Source: Thelonectria olida
Taxonomy: Eukaryota; Ascomycota; Sordariomycetes; Hypocreales; Nectriaceae
Direction: 5' to 3'
Assembly (NCBI GenBank): GCA_020736575.1
Contig: JAGPYM010000023.1
Coordinates: 310,001 to 374,000 of the forward strand
DNA: 64,000 bases
Each line of letters starts with the position of its first letter. Positions within the stretch are counted from its first letter, which is position 1. The translations under genes and the position numbers were made by a program. Under the pieces are notes generated by a model, which worked only from the letters and a program-made list of their open reading frames with translations, did not search any database and had not been told where the DNA came from. This document shows positions 1 through 10,987 of the stretch, piece by piece.

Positions 1-72
1 TCCTACAAATCACACCGATACACCAGGAAGCTCCGTGCTTTTACTTTTCTATGCTTTTATGATCTTGACATC

Positions 73-1405
73 ATGATTCTCAAACTCCAGGCCTACAACC
101 CAGCTACAGGGAAGTTTGAATCGTCCAGCAAGGGAATATCCTCCCAGAAGCCTGAACCTAAGGGTCCGGGCCATATGAGGACGAAGCCCATGGCAGTGCC
201 TCTCACTACATCAGGTGAACAGACCTGCGATAGTTCTGATAGCCGAACCCCAACAGAGCATTCCTCAGCTGCTGCCAACGGATTGGTTGACCTCACTGGG
301 GCCAGTCACAGTATTGAGCCCCCTCCGAAACAGTATAACAGCCAGCACTATAATGTTGAAATTGCCGATAATCGTCGAGGTATGAATTTGTATTGTTTAA
401 TCTATTTGCCTACTAAGCTTGCATAGGGAATGGAGAGGATACGGTTGCACTTCAGCTCAAATCTAACTCCTTGATCTACTCTCATGCTGAGAATCTCCTA
501 TCGCGACAGTTTGAGGGACCAGGCACGAACAGCAGAACGACTGAATATTCAGACCCAAATAACAATCGGGGACCAATGGAAATTCCCACACCCGCCAACC
601 CATCATCTACCCTTATGGAGCAACCAAGCCCTTCAACAGATTCAACCAGCCATTCACTGTGTCCTGCATCTCCATCTCAACAAGATGCTGTTACGCAAGC
701 AAGTGCGAGCCAGAAATCTGTCGATCAATTCTTCAGCCAGCCCGATACCTTAGAAAGAGGTCCAAATGCGCTTCAAAGCCAGAGTTTTGAACCGAGTGAT
801 GAAATCTCCACAACTCTCACAAGAAAAACCAGCCAAGAAATTGGTGGCAGTGCTCACCATGACACCCTCCCTTCAGCGTCAAAACGAATCCGACGCGGAT
901 GGGCAACTGTACAGAAGGACCCTAATAACATCAGTAAGCGAAAGGTTCCGCTGGGGCTTCGGCCTACTAACTCTTTACAGGCCAATCCATCAATTCAGTG
1001 AACATCAATAAGACCCTGGCTAATAGACCAGCAAGATCAGCAACAGATACCGCCGACGGTGAAGACATAGCAAGCGTGGATCATGACCTTGCCAGTTCTA
1101 TCAACATATCAACTACTACAACCTATGCCACATCTGAGCATATTGAAGCAGCTACCGTGGTCAGTAATACGGAGATGGAGTGGGAAATTGACGGCGATCT
1201 GATGGGCAAAGAAGTGATTGATGGTGTGGTGCACTGCTTGGTTCCCTGGAAACCAACCCTTGTACCGGAGCATGAGATCTATGCCCCTGAACTCATCCGC
1301 AGTTTTGAGGAAAAGTTTCACTTACGAACCTGCAAACAAGTAAAGGGAGATAGGGTGACGAAGAAGGTTACGGCCAAACACCTAAAGTCTAAGGGCAGGC
1401 GTTGA
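73..1405 (+). CDS. Chromo-like domain protein, 5' end probably outside the window
   Basis: Three exons can be read: 73-379, 427-933 and 981-1405, joined by two 47-nt introns with GT...CTAA...AG signals. Both splices keep one frame and give about 412 residues. The frame is also open back to base 1, so the gene may start left of the window and the ATG at 73 may not be the true start. Most of the protein is low-complexity and rich in Ser, Thr and Pro. Near the C terminus (about 1174-1330) is a compact segment with W-E-I-D-G, V-V-H-C-L-V-P-W-K and P-E-L-I-R-S-F-E blocks, spaced as in a chromo or chromo-shadow fold, followed by a basic tail. A chromatin or transposon-linked role is possible, but function is inferred from this weak resemblance only. 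Confidence 0.6.
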
Positions 1406-2109
1406 TAATATGAAGAAGATCGAATTGGCCTTATAAGTAGGAGTACCTTCCCATTCTCAGATCATAGTGAAGAAAAATTGTCAAGATCATCATAAGGGCC
1501 TGGGGATCATGCAACAAGCATCTTAATGATAATGTCGAGCTGCTATTTGATATGCATTCTTATTATGAAGTAGCTACTTTCCCGAATGAACTTCATTGCC
1601 TTGATTATTAAATTTGGCCCCTCGACTTGACTTGGCCATACGTAAAGCGTAAGCGAGGGCGGGGAAGGTGAGGAGAAACGAGTGTAGAGAATCTTGTTTG
1701 TTAATTCAGGATTTCGCAATTTGAGATTTTTTTAAGGTTGAGGATGGAACCAATCCTGGTTGAGCACAGCAAACCGCTAACAGGTGGCCTTGCCACTTGA
1801 TGGTAGGGATTTGCTAATGTGATTGGCTGGCTGCGCAAAATTGACCGTTCAAGGCTCGCTGTTGAACTGATTCACCGGCTTGTCAGCTGTGGCTGGAGTA
1901 CTGTACTTCTGAAAGGAGGAACATGCACAAGGAAAGGGGTTTAAATACTTTGCGATAGACAGCAATTCGACGACAGTGGCCATTTTCAGGTCCAGAAGAG
2001 GACCTCGAAAACTACTTGAGGCCGAGGTGTCCATCTAGTCCCTGAAGCATTTGATCCACTCTCTGAATCCCGTTCTCGCTGCAGCCGTCAGGGTCACATT
2101 AGGTCCTCA
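1406..2109. other. Intergenic, nothing recognised
   Basis: No coding frame with recognisable protein content and no repeat copy seen elsewhere in the window. Confidence 0.6.
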
Positions 2110-2230
2110 GCTATCTGCACATGTCGATATCGGCGCCGTTCTTGAGCAGCAGCTGGACGATTGCCTCGCGCCCGTTCTCGGCAGCATACGATAGCGGCGT
2201 CCGACCCTCTGCTTGTTGGGGCTGGTCAAA
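2110..2230 (-). pseudogene. Ankyrin-repeat relic
   Basis: Read on the minus strand, this stretch encodes one almost perfect ankyrin unit: E-G-R-T-P-L-S-Y-A-A-E-N-G, then I-V-Q-L-L-L-K-N-G-A-D-I-D. The T-P-L and L-L-L...G-A-D hallmarks are present. No neighbouring unit or start was found and the frame closes soon after, so it is a left-over of an ankyrin gene and not a gene in its own right. The large ankyrin NLR at 14935-18972 shows this repeat type is used nearby, but the relic is not a close copy of those units. Confidence 0.7.
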
Positions 2231-3323
2231 TGATGCCACACTCACAACATCCCACACAATTATGAGGCGGTCATGGCAATGTCATGGTGGCGGCCATGTA
2301 TCTCGTTCGAAACACAGGAAGAGTAACCAGGAGAGAGGAATCATCAAGAAAAGGCGAGTAGAGCATTTGCCGAGTGTTGGGCGCCGAAGGGACCGAGTGC
2401 AAGGAAATGATCGCCCACGGGTGAGATATCAAACTTTCAGTTCCAAAGTAGCGGATATTGGGATAATATGTGTAAAATCGCCGTGGTGGATGGGTGCAGT
2501 TGGAGATCGCTGCCGCCACTCATGATGCCGGTGAATATGTATCGATATTGACGTTCGGTATGGAAACAAAGCGAAATGAGATTAGGAGTCACCTGGAGCC
2601 AGCAAAATGTGAATGTACCATCGCCACCTAATTCCACAGATCATGTTGTATCATTTGCGTCATATAGACGTTAACCAGGCATTAAACTTTGGAGGTTCCC
2701 GTCACAGATGTGCGGGAGCGGGAAATTAGTAAACTATGAGCACCACTGTGGCATTGCCTAGGTATCAAGTAGTGGATGACGAACTGGACTGCGGGGGAAG
2801 CTGGCGCGCCTGGGAAGGCGTAGTGGCTGATGTCATGGGAGTGTAAGTGACGACTTCATCAAGCGACCAGAAAGAGGGTGCGGAGCTTCAATTGGACGGG
2901 GACTTTTTAACTCGCCCCTTTATTCTCTTACCTAGATAGAACTTCCTCTATCCTACGAATCTGAATTACTGGTGTCGTGTTGTCGACATATTGATACTGC
3001 GTTACAGCTGCCGAGAACCAAAGACAAGATCAAGATAATGTCCGCATCAGCCAGGGCAATCATGGCGCTTCATTCTGTAAGGTAAGAGATCAAACGGCTC
3101 CAGCACAGGCACAACGTGGTCAGCTGGTCAGGGGCATCTTGGAATGGGCTTTCCCCTTTGGTTGGGGAGGTATGTGAGATGACTCATGCTGGGTGAAACC
3201 ATTTCTCCTCTTGCTCCCGAATGCAACCCGTCTTGGGCATCATTCATGCATTCCCTGGTCAGACGCTTGTTTTCGGCCTCCTTGCTGAATGCCTATTGTG
3301 CCACCGTTCGGCTGCGAACGTGA
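2231..3323. other. Intergenic, possible 5' exons of the C2H2 gene
   Basis: No recognisable protein. An ATG at 3038 followed by GT donors near 3073 could be an upstream exon of the zinc-finger gene that ends at 3608, but the splice structure could not be settled. Confidence 0.35.
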
Positions 3324-3608
3324 AAATTCAACCGACGTGGTCGTCACTGGGCCTCTTGGCAGTCGGCTAATCCGGCAGTTCCTTCCTGTTGTCCAAAACC
3401 CACTCATCGAACCAGGCAGTGCTGGGATCATGGCTGTTATGGGCGTGAGTTTTCGAGTAGGAGTAACTTCCTCCGACATTGCCGTAATCCACCTAAGAGG
3501 CCTAAAATTCCTTGCCCGGACTGTGGTACGGAGTTTGCGCGGCCGAGAGTACTTAAAATTCACATTCAGGATCGTCATCCTGAACGGCTCACAAGTAACG
3601 CAACATAG
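3324..3608 (+). CDS. C2H2 zinc-finger protein, 3' part
   Basis: In the frame ending at the TAG 3606-3608 two consecutive C2H2-like fingers can be read. The first begins C-W-D-H-G-C and continues F-S-S-R-S-N-F-L-R-H (about 3420-3475). The second is C-P-D-C-G-T-E-F-A-R-P followed by K-I-H-I-Q-D-R-H (3513-3575), a C-x2-C-x12-H-x4-H finger. The irregular first finger with C-x4-C is typical of fungal C2H2 proteins. The frame opens at 3324 after a stop, so the beginning of the gene must lie in one or more upstream exons, or the gene is truncated. Role: nucleic-acid binding, probably transcriptional, inferred from the fingers alone. Confidence 0.6.
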   Translation, partial: KFNRRGRHWASWQSANPAVPSCCPKPTHRTRQCWDHGCYGREFSSRSNFLRHCRNPPKRPKIPCPDCGTEFARPRVLKIHIQDRHPERLTSNAT

Positions 3609-4620
3609 TTGGCTGAATTCTTCGATCTATTAAATTTCTCACCTCGAAGATGCAAACGTGATATTTTAACCAACCCTCCAGGCCCGTCCCCCCCTTTTTT
3701 TCTTTTTCGTTTTTTTGCTCTCTTTTTTCTTTTAGCCTTGGGATAGGAACTGTAAGCGAGGACGATAACTGTCCAACTTCTGGTCCTTCAACCCCCGGTG
3801 GCTTAAAATAGAAATTGACCCAAAACTGGGCTCAGTGGTCCCGTTTCTTGACCATTGAGTCCAGTTTCGTTAGGATCGAATTAACCATCTTGTCTGCTAT
3901 GTATCATACTACATCTAGACTCGTCTTATAACGCAACCTCTGAGCTCCGAGCAGCAGAGCAAAGTAGGAATCAGCCTGGCCGTGATTCTGGAGTCACCAA
4001 TGCAACAATTGTTCAGGATCTCGGAAGCTGAGACTGAATCACAGAAACTAGGATCAGGTTTAGAGACTCGAGGCACTATGCATACCCTTGCCGTCCAGCG
4101 GCAGAACCGACCAGCTAAGCGGTCTCGGCTCGAGTTGATGCCTGCAACCTGGTCAGTCACACCTTTCTCTCATTATCATGCACCACAGCTCTTCTGTCCC
4201 CCTGCATCGGCTTCCCCGAAGTCTGCCTCGCCTATACGTGGCGTATGAGCCCCGGCTGTATGCATCCCTTCCATGCTGGAGGAAGCAATGAGGTCGGAGG
4301 GAGTCTATGTCAGTGAGAAGGCCCCGCCCAGTTTCAGCGGATAACAGAAACCCCGAGAGGTATGACGAATCCAAAAGTATGCTGCCTGAACATGGGTCTA
4401 ATTGCAGGAAGTGCGGCGTCTCGGTTTACAGAGTCCTAAATCTGAAGCTGCACAGAGACTTAGAATTTAGTGAGGGGCCAGCTATATAAGCAGCTGACCA
4501 ACTCCTAAATGATAGCCAGATATCAGCAAAGCTCCCTACTAACCTCCATATTAGTGAACGCTGAGACAATTTAGTGCTTGCCTCTTCAACTTCCCCCTTC
4601 TCGTCACCATCATTTTCTAC
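3609..4620. other. Intergenic, T-rich tract and ligase promoter region
   Basis: Contains a pyrimidine-rich tract near 3685-3735. The part next to 4621 is the presumed promoter of the DNA ligase gene. No other gene recognised. Confidence 0.5.
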
Positions 4621-6870
4621 ATGCCGTTTCCCTTCAGACTGCTTTGCGATCTCCTCGAGAGACTCGAGAGAAACGCCAAGAGGTCGTCGAGCATCGACAG
4701 GATCCAGGAACTTGACCAGCTTACCATTCTTGCCTGGTTCAAGAAACACAATGCAATCATTCCACGGCGAGGCTCAGAAGCCGTTGCATTCTTGTCGTGT
4801 CTCTTTCCCGAACGCAGATCAGACCGGATCTTTGGTCTGCAACAACGACAACTGGAAGGGGTTATACAACGCGCACAGTGTCTTGGGTCATCCCGAATGA
4901 AGGATCTTCAGATATGGAAAACCAGTGGCGGTTTAGACTTTGCGTCCTCTGTCGAGCGCGTGATGGCTACAACAGACTGCGAATCCAGAGCCGGCCCAGA
5001 GGTAACCCTGGAAGAAATCGACGATGTCCTCGATCAAGTTGCGGCCTTATCATCGTTCTCGTCCGCTAGCTTACGGGAAAGAGTTACAACAAAGCATGGC
5101 CGATTAAGCTGTGCACATGACTTACTTCGGAAAGTATTCCGAGTCCTGCAGAGCTCCGAGGCCAAATGGATGATTCGCATGATATCGAAGAATTACAGCC
5201 CGGCCCGCGTTCCAGAGACCCTAGTAATGAGCAGATTCCATTTTCTCCTACCCGATCTCCTTCGCTTTCAAAATTCAATCCCAGCTGCTGTGGGGATCCT
5301 AGGCAGCCCGACTATTCGGCATATGCCTATCCAGCCAGCCGCGCATACTTGCGATGAGATGAAAGATGTCGCCAGCAAGGAGCTCAAGCCGCAGATTGGG
5401 ATAATGACTGCGCGTGCGACCTATGCGAAAGCAAGGAGCATCAGGCATTGCTGCCAATTGGCTGGGTCGAGACGGATGAGCGTGGAGAGGAAGTACGATG
5501 GAGAATACTGTCAAATCCATATCGACCTGAATAAATCCGGAGCCGGCATTAACATTTTCTCCAAGAGCGGAAGAGATTCAACTAGCGACCGCATAGGAAT
5601 TCATCGGGCACTACGGGATAGCCTTGAGCTTGACACAGCAGGCTGCAAGATCAAGAAGCGGTGCATCCTGGAAGGCGAGCTGCTGGTATGGAACGACGAT
5701 AAAGAGAGAATCGAGCCTTTCCACAAAATCCGCAGACATGTGAAACGATCGGGACGGTTTCTTGGAGCTGCTCGAGATCCGCCTGCAGAATCGAGCGAGC
5801 ATCTCATGATCATGTTCTACGATATTCTATTGTTTGACGACATTGTCTGCGGCTTAGAGACTCATGATGAACGGCGACCACTGCTTCAATCTCTGGTCCG
5901 CCGCGTTCCGGGCCAGACCAACATCGGGTCTCGCGAAGTAATTGAATTCTCGTCTCCCGACGCGGCGGAACGGCTCAGAGAGACATTCGCTCGAGCCATC
6001 ACACAACGGTGGGAAGGAGTTGTGCTCAAAGGTTGCGACGACCCCTACTTCTCATTCAACGGAAGCAGGCCATTCATTAAGCTCAAGAAAGATTATATTC
6101 CAGGCCTTGGTGATACTGCAGACTTCGCCATTATTGGAGGACGCCGCGACGCGGGAGACGAGCATGAGCTCGGTATTGGTAGGCTATGGTGGACGTCATT
6201 CTATATTGGGTGCGTCGAAAATAAGGACGAGGTCTGCCGCTTTAATGCCAAGCCGAGATTTCGCATAATCGATACGGTCGACAGACATGGCATCTCGAAA
6301 GAAATCATCACGTACCTCAACCGCCATGGATATTTCACACGAGCACCATTCGCCAAGTCTATGCCCGAGTTCGATGTCTTATTCGAGCCCACACGGAGCC
6401 TGCAGCCAGTGGAGCTATTCAAACATCCATTTGTAGTAGAAGTGGTCGGTGCTGGCTTCGACAAGCCCGCGAATGTTAGGTACTTTGCTCTGCGATTTCC
6501 ACGAGTGTTGAAGGTTCATGAGGATCGCTCGTTTAGGGATACCATCAGCTTTGAGGAGCTGCAGGAGATGGCCCAAAGATGCCTAGAGATACCGGATGAT
6601 GCAGAGCAGGAAGAGAAAAGTTGGCTTGGGAGACTGCGAGGCTACGAGCACCTAGTTGGCAGATCGAGGACTAGCTCTCCCAGCGACGACGCAGCTTCTG
6701 TCGCAGATATTCGTGCAGGCAGGCAAAGCAACCGGCAACAGGAGAAGTTGGCAACAGTTGTGGACTCACTGTGCCTTGATAATATTTCCCTGGGTTCATC
6801 AAAGCGGAAGATAACTCCAGAGGTTGCCTTGTATGGTAATTCAACCGTCAAACGAGCAAAGCTGGAGTAA
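4621..6870 (+). CDS. ATP-dependent DNA ligase, ligase IV-like without BRCT domains
   Basis: A single-exon gene of 749 residues. The N-terminal ~245 residues resemble the DNA-binding domain of eukaryotic ligases (for example L-L-R-K-V-F-R-V-L followed by K-W-M-I-R-M-I). The nucleotidyltransferase core carries motif I K-Y-D-G with the adenylated lysine at about residue 291, F-Y-D-I (about 399-402), motif IV E-G-V-V-L-K-G at 465-471 and motif V K-L-K-K at about 487-490. An OB-fold-like region follows, ending near residue 650. The last 100 residues are low-complexity with basic patches. The reaction would be ATP-dependent sealing of nicks in duplex DNA in the nucleus. Ligase IV proper has tandem C-terminal BRCT repeats for XRCC4/Lif1 binding; none is seen here, so this is more likely an accessory ligase found in some filamentous fungi. 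Start chosen at the ATG that begins the conserved P-F-x-x-L-C-D-L-L-E block. Confidence 0.9.
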   Translation: MPFPFRLLCDLLERLERNAKRSSSIDRIQELDQLTILAWFKKHNAIIPRRGSEAVAFLSCLFPERRSDRIFGLQQRQLEGVIQRAQCLGSSRMKDLQIWKTSGGLDFASSVERVMATTDCESRAGPEVTLEEIDDVLDQVAALSSFSSASLRERVTTKHGRLSCAHDLLRKVFRVLQSSEAKWMIRMISKNYSPARVPETLVMSRFHFLLPDLLRFQNSIPAAVGILGSPTIRHMPIQPAAHTCDEMKDVASKELKPQIGIMTARATYAKARSIRHCCQLAGSRRMSVERKYDGEYCQIHIDLNKSGAGINIFSKSGRDSTSDRIGIHRALRDSLELDTAGCKIKKRCILEGELLVWNDDKERIEPFHKIRRHVKRSGRFLGAARDPPAESSEHLMIMFYDILLFDDIVCGLETHDERRPLLQSLVRRVPGQTNIGSREVIEFSSPDAAERLRETFARAITQRWEGVVLKGCDDPYFSFNGSRPFIKLKKDYIPGLGDTADFAIIGGRRDAGDEHELGIGRLWWTSFYIGCVENKDEVCRFNAKPRFRIIDTVDRHGISKEIITYLNRHGYFTRAPFAKSMPEFDVLFEPTRSLQPVELFKHPFVVEVVGAGFDKPANVRYFALRFPRVLKVHEDRSFRDTISFEELQEMAQRCLEIPDDAEQEEKSWLGRLRGYEHLVGRSRTSSPSDDAASVADIRAGRQSNRQQEKLATVVDSLCLDNISLGSSKRKITPEVALYGNSTVKRAKLE

Positions 6871-7544
6871 ACGGGCACAACACTTCCAGAAGCTTGGAAT
6901 TTTGTTGATGGCCAATGGCCAAGCACTCACGGTGTCTCGAAACCTGCTTACCCTCTTCACGGCTTGCAATACCTTCTCCCCCAAGGGCAGAAGCACCCTG
7001 GACAGACCAGGCAGACCAGAAGCACCTTTGCCCACGACTTTTGCCCTTGCCTGCTGCGACGCAATTGTGACACCACGTATCCGCCTCGCTATCTGGGACT
7101 ACTGGATTGTAAGGTGGATTCAAGCAATTCCGACTATGGGGATAGATATCGCAGTATTTAACTGTGCTACTGCCTGGAGTCGCGATGACTCCTCTCTAGG
7201 CACCTACGCCTCTCATTCATGTATATAAGCTTCACACAGATCACAGGATATTGTTAATGAATCAATGCACTCCTGGAGGAACAGAGCCGCCGCCCCCCCG
7301 GAGTCGAGACAGGTTGTCGACATGACTTCTCTCGTTGTATGTGACATCGCACCAAGCAGGAGGCGCCAGCTTGCACAAAATCTCACACTGATCTGGGTGG
7401 TCATTCGCGCCATACGCCCATTACCTCTCCAATCCCGCCAAATGCTGGGCAGGCTAGCCGTTTTGAGTAGTCTTCGGTGTGATATTAGGGGCTGGTGTCG
7501 CCTCGTAGTTGGAGGAACCCGCCCCTAACTCTCCTCCCGTCCTC
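6871..7544. other. Intergenic, nothing recognised
   Basis: Separates the plus-strand ligase from the end of a minus-strand WD40 relic. No gene or repeat recognised. Confidence 0.6.
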
Positions 7545-7979
7545 TCATCCTCTTCCATCGATCCTCACTTGCCTTAGACCTCGGCCCCTAGTTGTCTGGA
7601 GGAATGTGCCATCATCCGAGAATGAAAGGGCCGAAATATCGGCGTCACCGTCGAGTTCCTGTAGGGCCGCTCCAGAGGCGGCGTTCCATAGCCTGATCGT
7701 CTTATCGTCTGATGCCGACGCCAGCAGCTTGCCGTCCGGCGAGAAGGCCATGGCGGTAATCAACATCCAATGGCCCTTGAGCGTCTGTAGGGTCGTGCCC
7801 AAGCCGGCGTCCCACAGCCTGATCATGCTATCACACAATCCCGCCGCTAGCAGTTTGCCGTCTGGCGAGAAGGCCATGACTGTAACCCTTTCCGAATGGC
7901 CCGTGAGAGTCTCCAGGGCCACCCCTGAGCCTGCGTCCCACAGTCTGATAGCCTTGTCGTACGACGCCGGCAGAATCAA
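7545..7979 (-). pseudogene. WD40-repeat relic (C-terminal end of a WD40 protein)
   Basis: An uninterrupted minus-strand frame of 144 codons holds three to four WD40 units, with repeated blocks F-S-P-D-G-K-L-L-A, I-R-L-W-D-A and L-T-G-H. It ends with a degenerate unit F-S-D-D-G-T-F-L-Q and a short basic tail. The frame begins mid-repeat at 7979 with no ATG and nothing recognisable upstream, so the N-terminal part is gone. The unit type matches the WD40 arrays of fungal NACHT-WD40 (NWD/HET-E-like) receptors; that assignment is inference. Confidence 0.8.
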
Positions 7980-10297
7980 ATTCGTCGCGCACCTGGCAAC
8001 ATCAGCTACGTGCTACTTCGGGCTGAAGAAAGAATTACAACGGAGCAACATCCACCTCTGGAAGTACTGGATCTCCGATGAGAGGTGTTTGGGGAGAAGC
8101 ACCCCGATACGATCAGCAGCATGGCGGACCTTGCGACGACGTACCATGTGCAGGGCCGATACGACGTAGCTAAAGACATTTATCGGGAGTGTCGGGTTCG
8201 CATTGCTGTCGCAATTGCAAAGGTCACACATGTTATTCCTTCCTAGCAGTCGTATCGAGTATTTGATGACCTTGCTTTTCCCGTCAGAATAGATAAAAGT
8301 CAAAAGCCTCTATCAAGTTTCTGACAACGGCTCTGAAGGAGCCCACACAATACCTTAATACAATAGTGGCAATGATGATGTTGTGGACTGGGAGGGCAAT
8401 TTGGAGGCCATTCAGGACCAGGTATCCCACCGAGTGGATGCTGCGCAAAATGTGGAGTCCATCGACCTTTCCGTATGCTGTCGAGTTCCTCACGCATTGA
8501 GTTTACTGAGCTCCCATGATCAGCCATGACGGGTGGTGAGCTGGAAGAAAATAAAGACGCGTCGCGCGGGAATCGTGTGGGACTTAGACGTGAGAGCCAA
8601 CCTCCACTTTTTTTACCGACATATTTCCGAAGGTACCGTACCCGTGTCTCGCCAAGTTTGGCCTGGCGCGAAGGCCGTGTCCGCTATCGCCCATTAACAG
8701 TAGCATGCCGCCGTCGAGCGCTATGGGATGCGAAATTGTCACATCGGTCGTGGAGGACAATGTCACACAATCTGAACATAACGATTCCCCGAGTAACTAA
8801 CAACTAGATCTAGTATATCATAAGAACTCAAATTCATCTGGGATCCCCCTGGGGCATCGGAACAGCAACTTCTGAATGCCTTGCCATATCCAGTGCGTAG
8901 CCCTCCTTGACTAGATCGTTAATCATAGAGTTGAGCCAGAGAAACCTTGATTCTGCCCATTTCTGGTCGATTTGTCTGGCCTGGTGGAACTCAAAAAGAA
9001 ATCGTGGGCGGCGATGCAGACAGGCTTCAATTGGACCCTTTGAGATCATACCTGCGTGTGTTTCGAGGACTAAGTGAAAGTCTTCTGGAAGGAGGGGTGA
9101 CGTGGCTGGTGTTGAGAATGGTGTGGTCACTGTAAGATCTTCCAAATCCCCTCAGTTTCCGTCCTTCATGGGCACACCACGAGCGCCTAGCCTGCAGAGA
9201 CAGTAGAACATGCGTGTGCTCATGCCAAAAGGTGATGATCTGGCAAAAGAAGGCAACTCTGAGCCAATCAAGGCTAACTAGACTTTCCCCGCCGGGGCGG
9301 GGGGGGAGAAGGGGGGAGGCCAAGAACTTGATCTCTAGTGCAATTTACAGGAGACTGCCTTTGGCCATGCCCAATAATACTAAGCAGTCTGGTGGTTGTC
9401 AAATGTCGTTCAGGGGGATAGAAATCAAACGCCATGCGGATACAAAGACTTGCAAAACTCATCCTCAATCAAACTACGTACAGGTCCCACTTCATCTCGA
9501 GGAGGTATCCGCTATGGCTGCCATTGGGGCTTCCCTAGTCAAGGGTAGAGAGAATACATCGGGAAGTATTGAAATGACAGCCTGGGATACTTGTTGCGAG
9601 ACATGGAGACAGGAAGCGTGACGAATAGAGAGACTGCTTGGATCTAGGCTACTTGTGTTTTGATATCAATGAGATTCGACTTGGGAGAAACGTCATTGCT
9701 CGGACCACTGAACAGCAACCAGTATCCCTTATTGAATCAGCCAATAGGCTCGCACGCGAGCGTTTGGAGGAGTATAATGCCAAGTCGAGTTTATATATGA
9801 CCTGGCTTGTTAGGTTGGTTATTTGTTGGTGGTGGACGTTGTTGTTTGTGTTGTTTGTATGTATTGTTTGTTGGATCGTTAGCTTACCATTAAGTTTATT
9901 TAGTCGTTTGTTTGATGGATCTTCATTGTCGATCACGACAGTGGCTTCACCGGGATAGGTGCCGAAATTGCCGAATCGCACTACATCCTAAGCCAAAGGG
10001 GGAAGAAAATATTCGGATCACCTTGCTCCAGGTAGCCTTTCAACAAAAATCTCTCTGTTCTCTATATCTTGAGGGCCGGTGGCGGCTTTTTCATGGGTCA
10101 AGGCTCCTCCGTCAGCTGTAAAATTCCTACTACCACAGAATCCCTGCATCCCACCTCAGGCTCTTCGCAGAGGGTAATCATTACCCAGCTGGGTGGGTCA
10201 GTCATGAATTTGATCAGTGCGGCCATCGCTCCGGGGCTAAGTATGCATTACATCTTAACTGTCTCCCCTCCCTCTTGCCCAGGCGGTCCCCAGAAGA
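7980..10297. other. Gene-poor stretch
   Basis: No confidently recognisable gene. A minus-strand frame at 8834-9145 has protein-like composition but no ATG at its beginning and no family I recognise; it could be a lone exon. A G-rich run lies at 9294-9320. A T-rich plus-strand stretch at 9780-9910 translates into hydrophobic sequence, which base composition alone explains. Confidence 0.5.
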
Positions 10298-10706
10298 TCA
10301 GTAACGTGGAAATAACATCTCAAACGCAGCGATTGTCGACTGCAGTGCTATGCGCTCTTCTAGGAGAGATTTATTTCTTTCCTCGAGGAGCGAAATATAC
10401 TCCGTCGCCCTACATATAATGGCCTCCTGTATTCTAGTTAAGAATCATTATATCATGAGTTAGATGCTGACTAACCTTATCCACTATTGCTATAGGCATT
10501 GCTTCTTGCGGATCGTTCGTTGCATTCTCCTCTCCTTCCTCTGCCATTACCACTCTTATACTAGAGATACTATCCCGTAGTTCGGTAAATGCAGCATTTA
10601 ACTGTGTGTAGTGGCGTTTCTCGATTGTGCGCTGGGGCGGGGCTTCCGATGGTTTGTGGCGGCCGGAGTTGCGTGCCGGTGCGGGAGACTCGGGCTTGAT
10701 TCCCAT
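10298..10706 (-). CDS. Small bHLH transcription factor
   Basis: Two exons on the minus strand, 10706-10476 and 10426-10298, are split by a 49-nt intron (GTTAGT donor, CTAAC branch sequence, CAG acceptor, phase 0), giving about 119 residues. The first exon ends with a basic region and helix 1 (I-E-K-R-H-Y, then L-N-A-A-F-T-E-L-R-D-S-I) and an acidic loop. The second exon supplies helix 2, running into a leucine-zipper-like helix (A-T-E-Y-I-S-L-L-E-E-R-N-K-S-L-L). The basic Glu and Arg that contact E-boxes in this family are present. The start at 10706 has a good context (ACCATGG). The frame stays open upstream to about 10850, so a longer N terminus is possible; a TATAA sequence around 10848 would instead fit the short form. 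Expected to bind E-box DNA as a dimer in the nucleus; targets unknown. Confidence 0.75.
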
Positions 10707-10987
10707 GGTGGAAGTGAGTGACAATGGTATCCAGGTCTCGGTAGCTTGGGAGGTCCCGAGGGCGGTCGGATGCGGCGCGATACCAGCTAGAATCGGTGAA
10801 AGGGAGACAGTATCTCGAGGTTGAAAGGGGTTGCTGCGGCACTTATAACCCCATAATCCTAGAAGAGGAGGTAGAACAAAGTTGCGCCACCCCCTTTTGG
10901 CTACCCTACACGAACTTAAGGTTTCTTCTTAATCTTTTAGTTCTAGCTGATCAATTGGTCGACGCCAATCTATTGGGTCGCTTAATC
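10707..10987. other. Presumed bHLH promoter; end of the WD40 pseudogene
   Basis: Short region between the bHLH start and the 3' end of the NACHT-WD40-type pseudogene. No further gene seen. Confidence 0.4.

Noticed and set aside
3240..3578. 112-codon minus-strand frame over the C2H2 exon
   Set aside because: The opposite strand carries two C2H2-like fingers; this frame has no recognisable features.
8834..9145. Minus-strand frame with protein-like composition
   Set aside because: No ATG at its start, a stop just upstream and no recognisable family. Mentioned as intergenic content only.
9638..9958. Plus-strand frame with an apparent hydrophobic segment
   Set aside because: No ATG start, and the hydrophobicity follows from a T/G-rich stretch.
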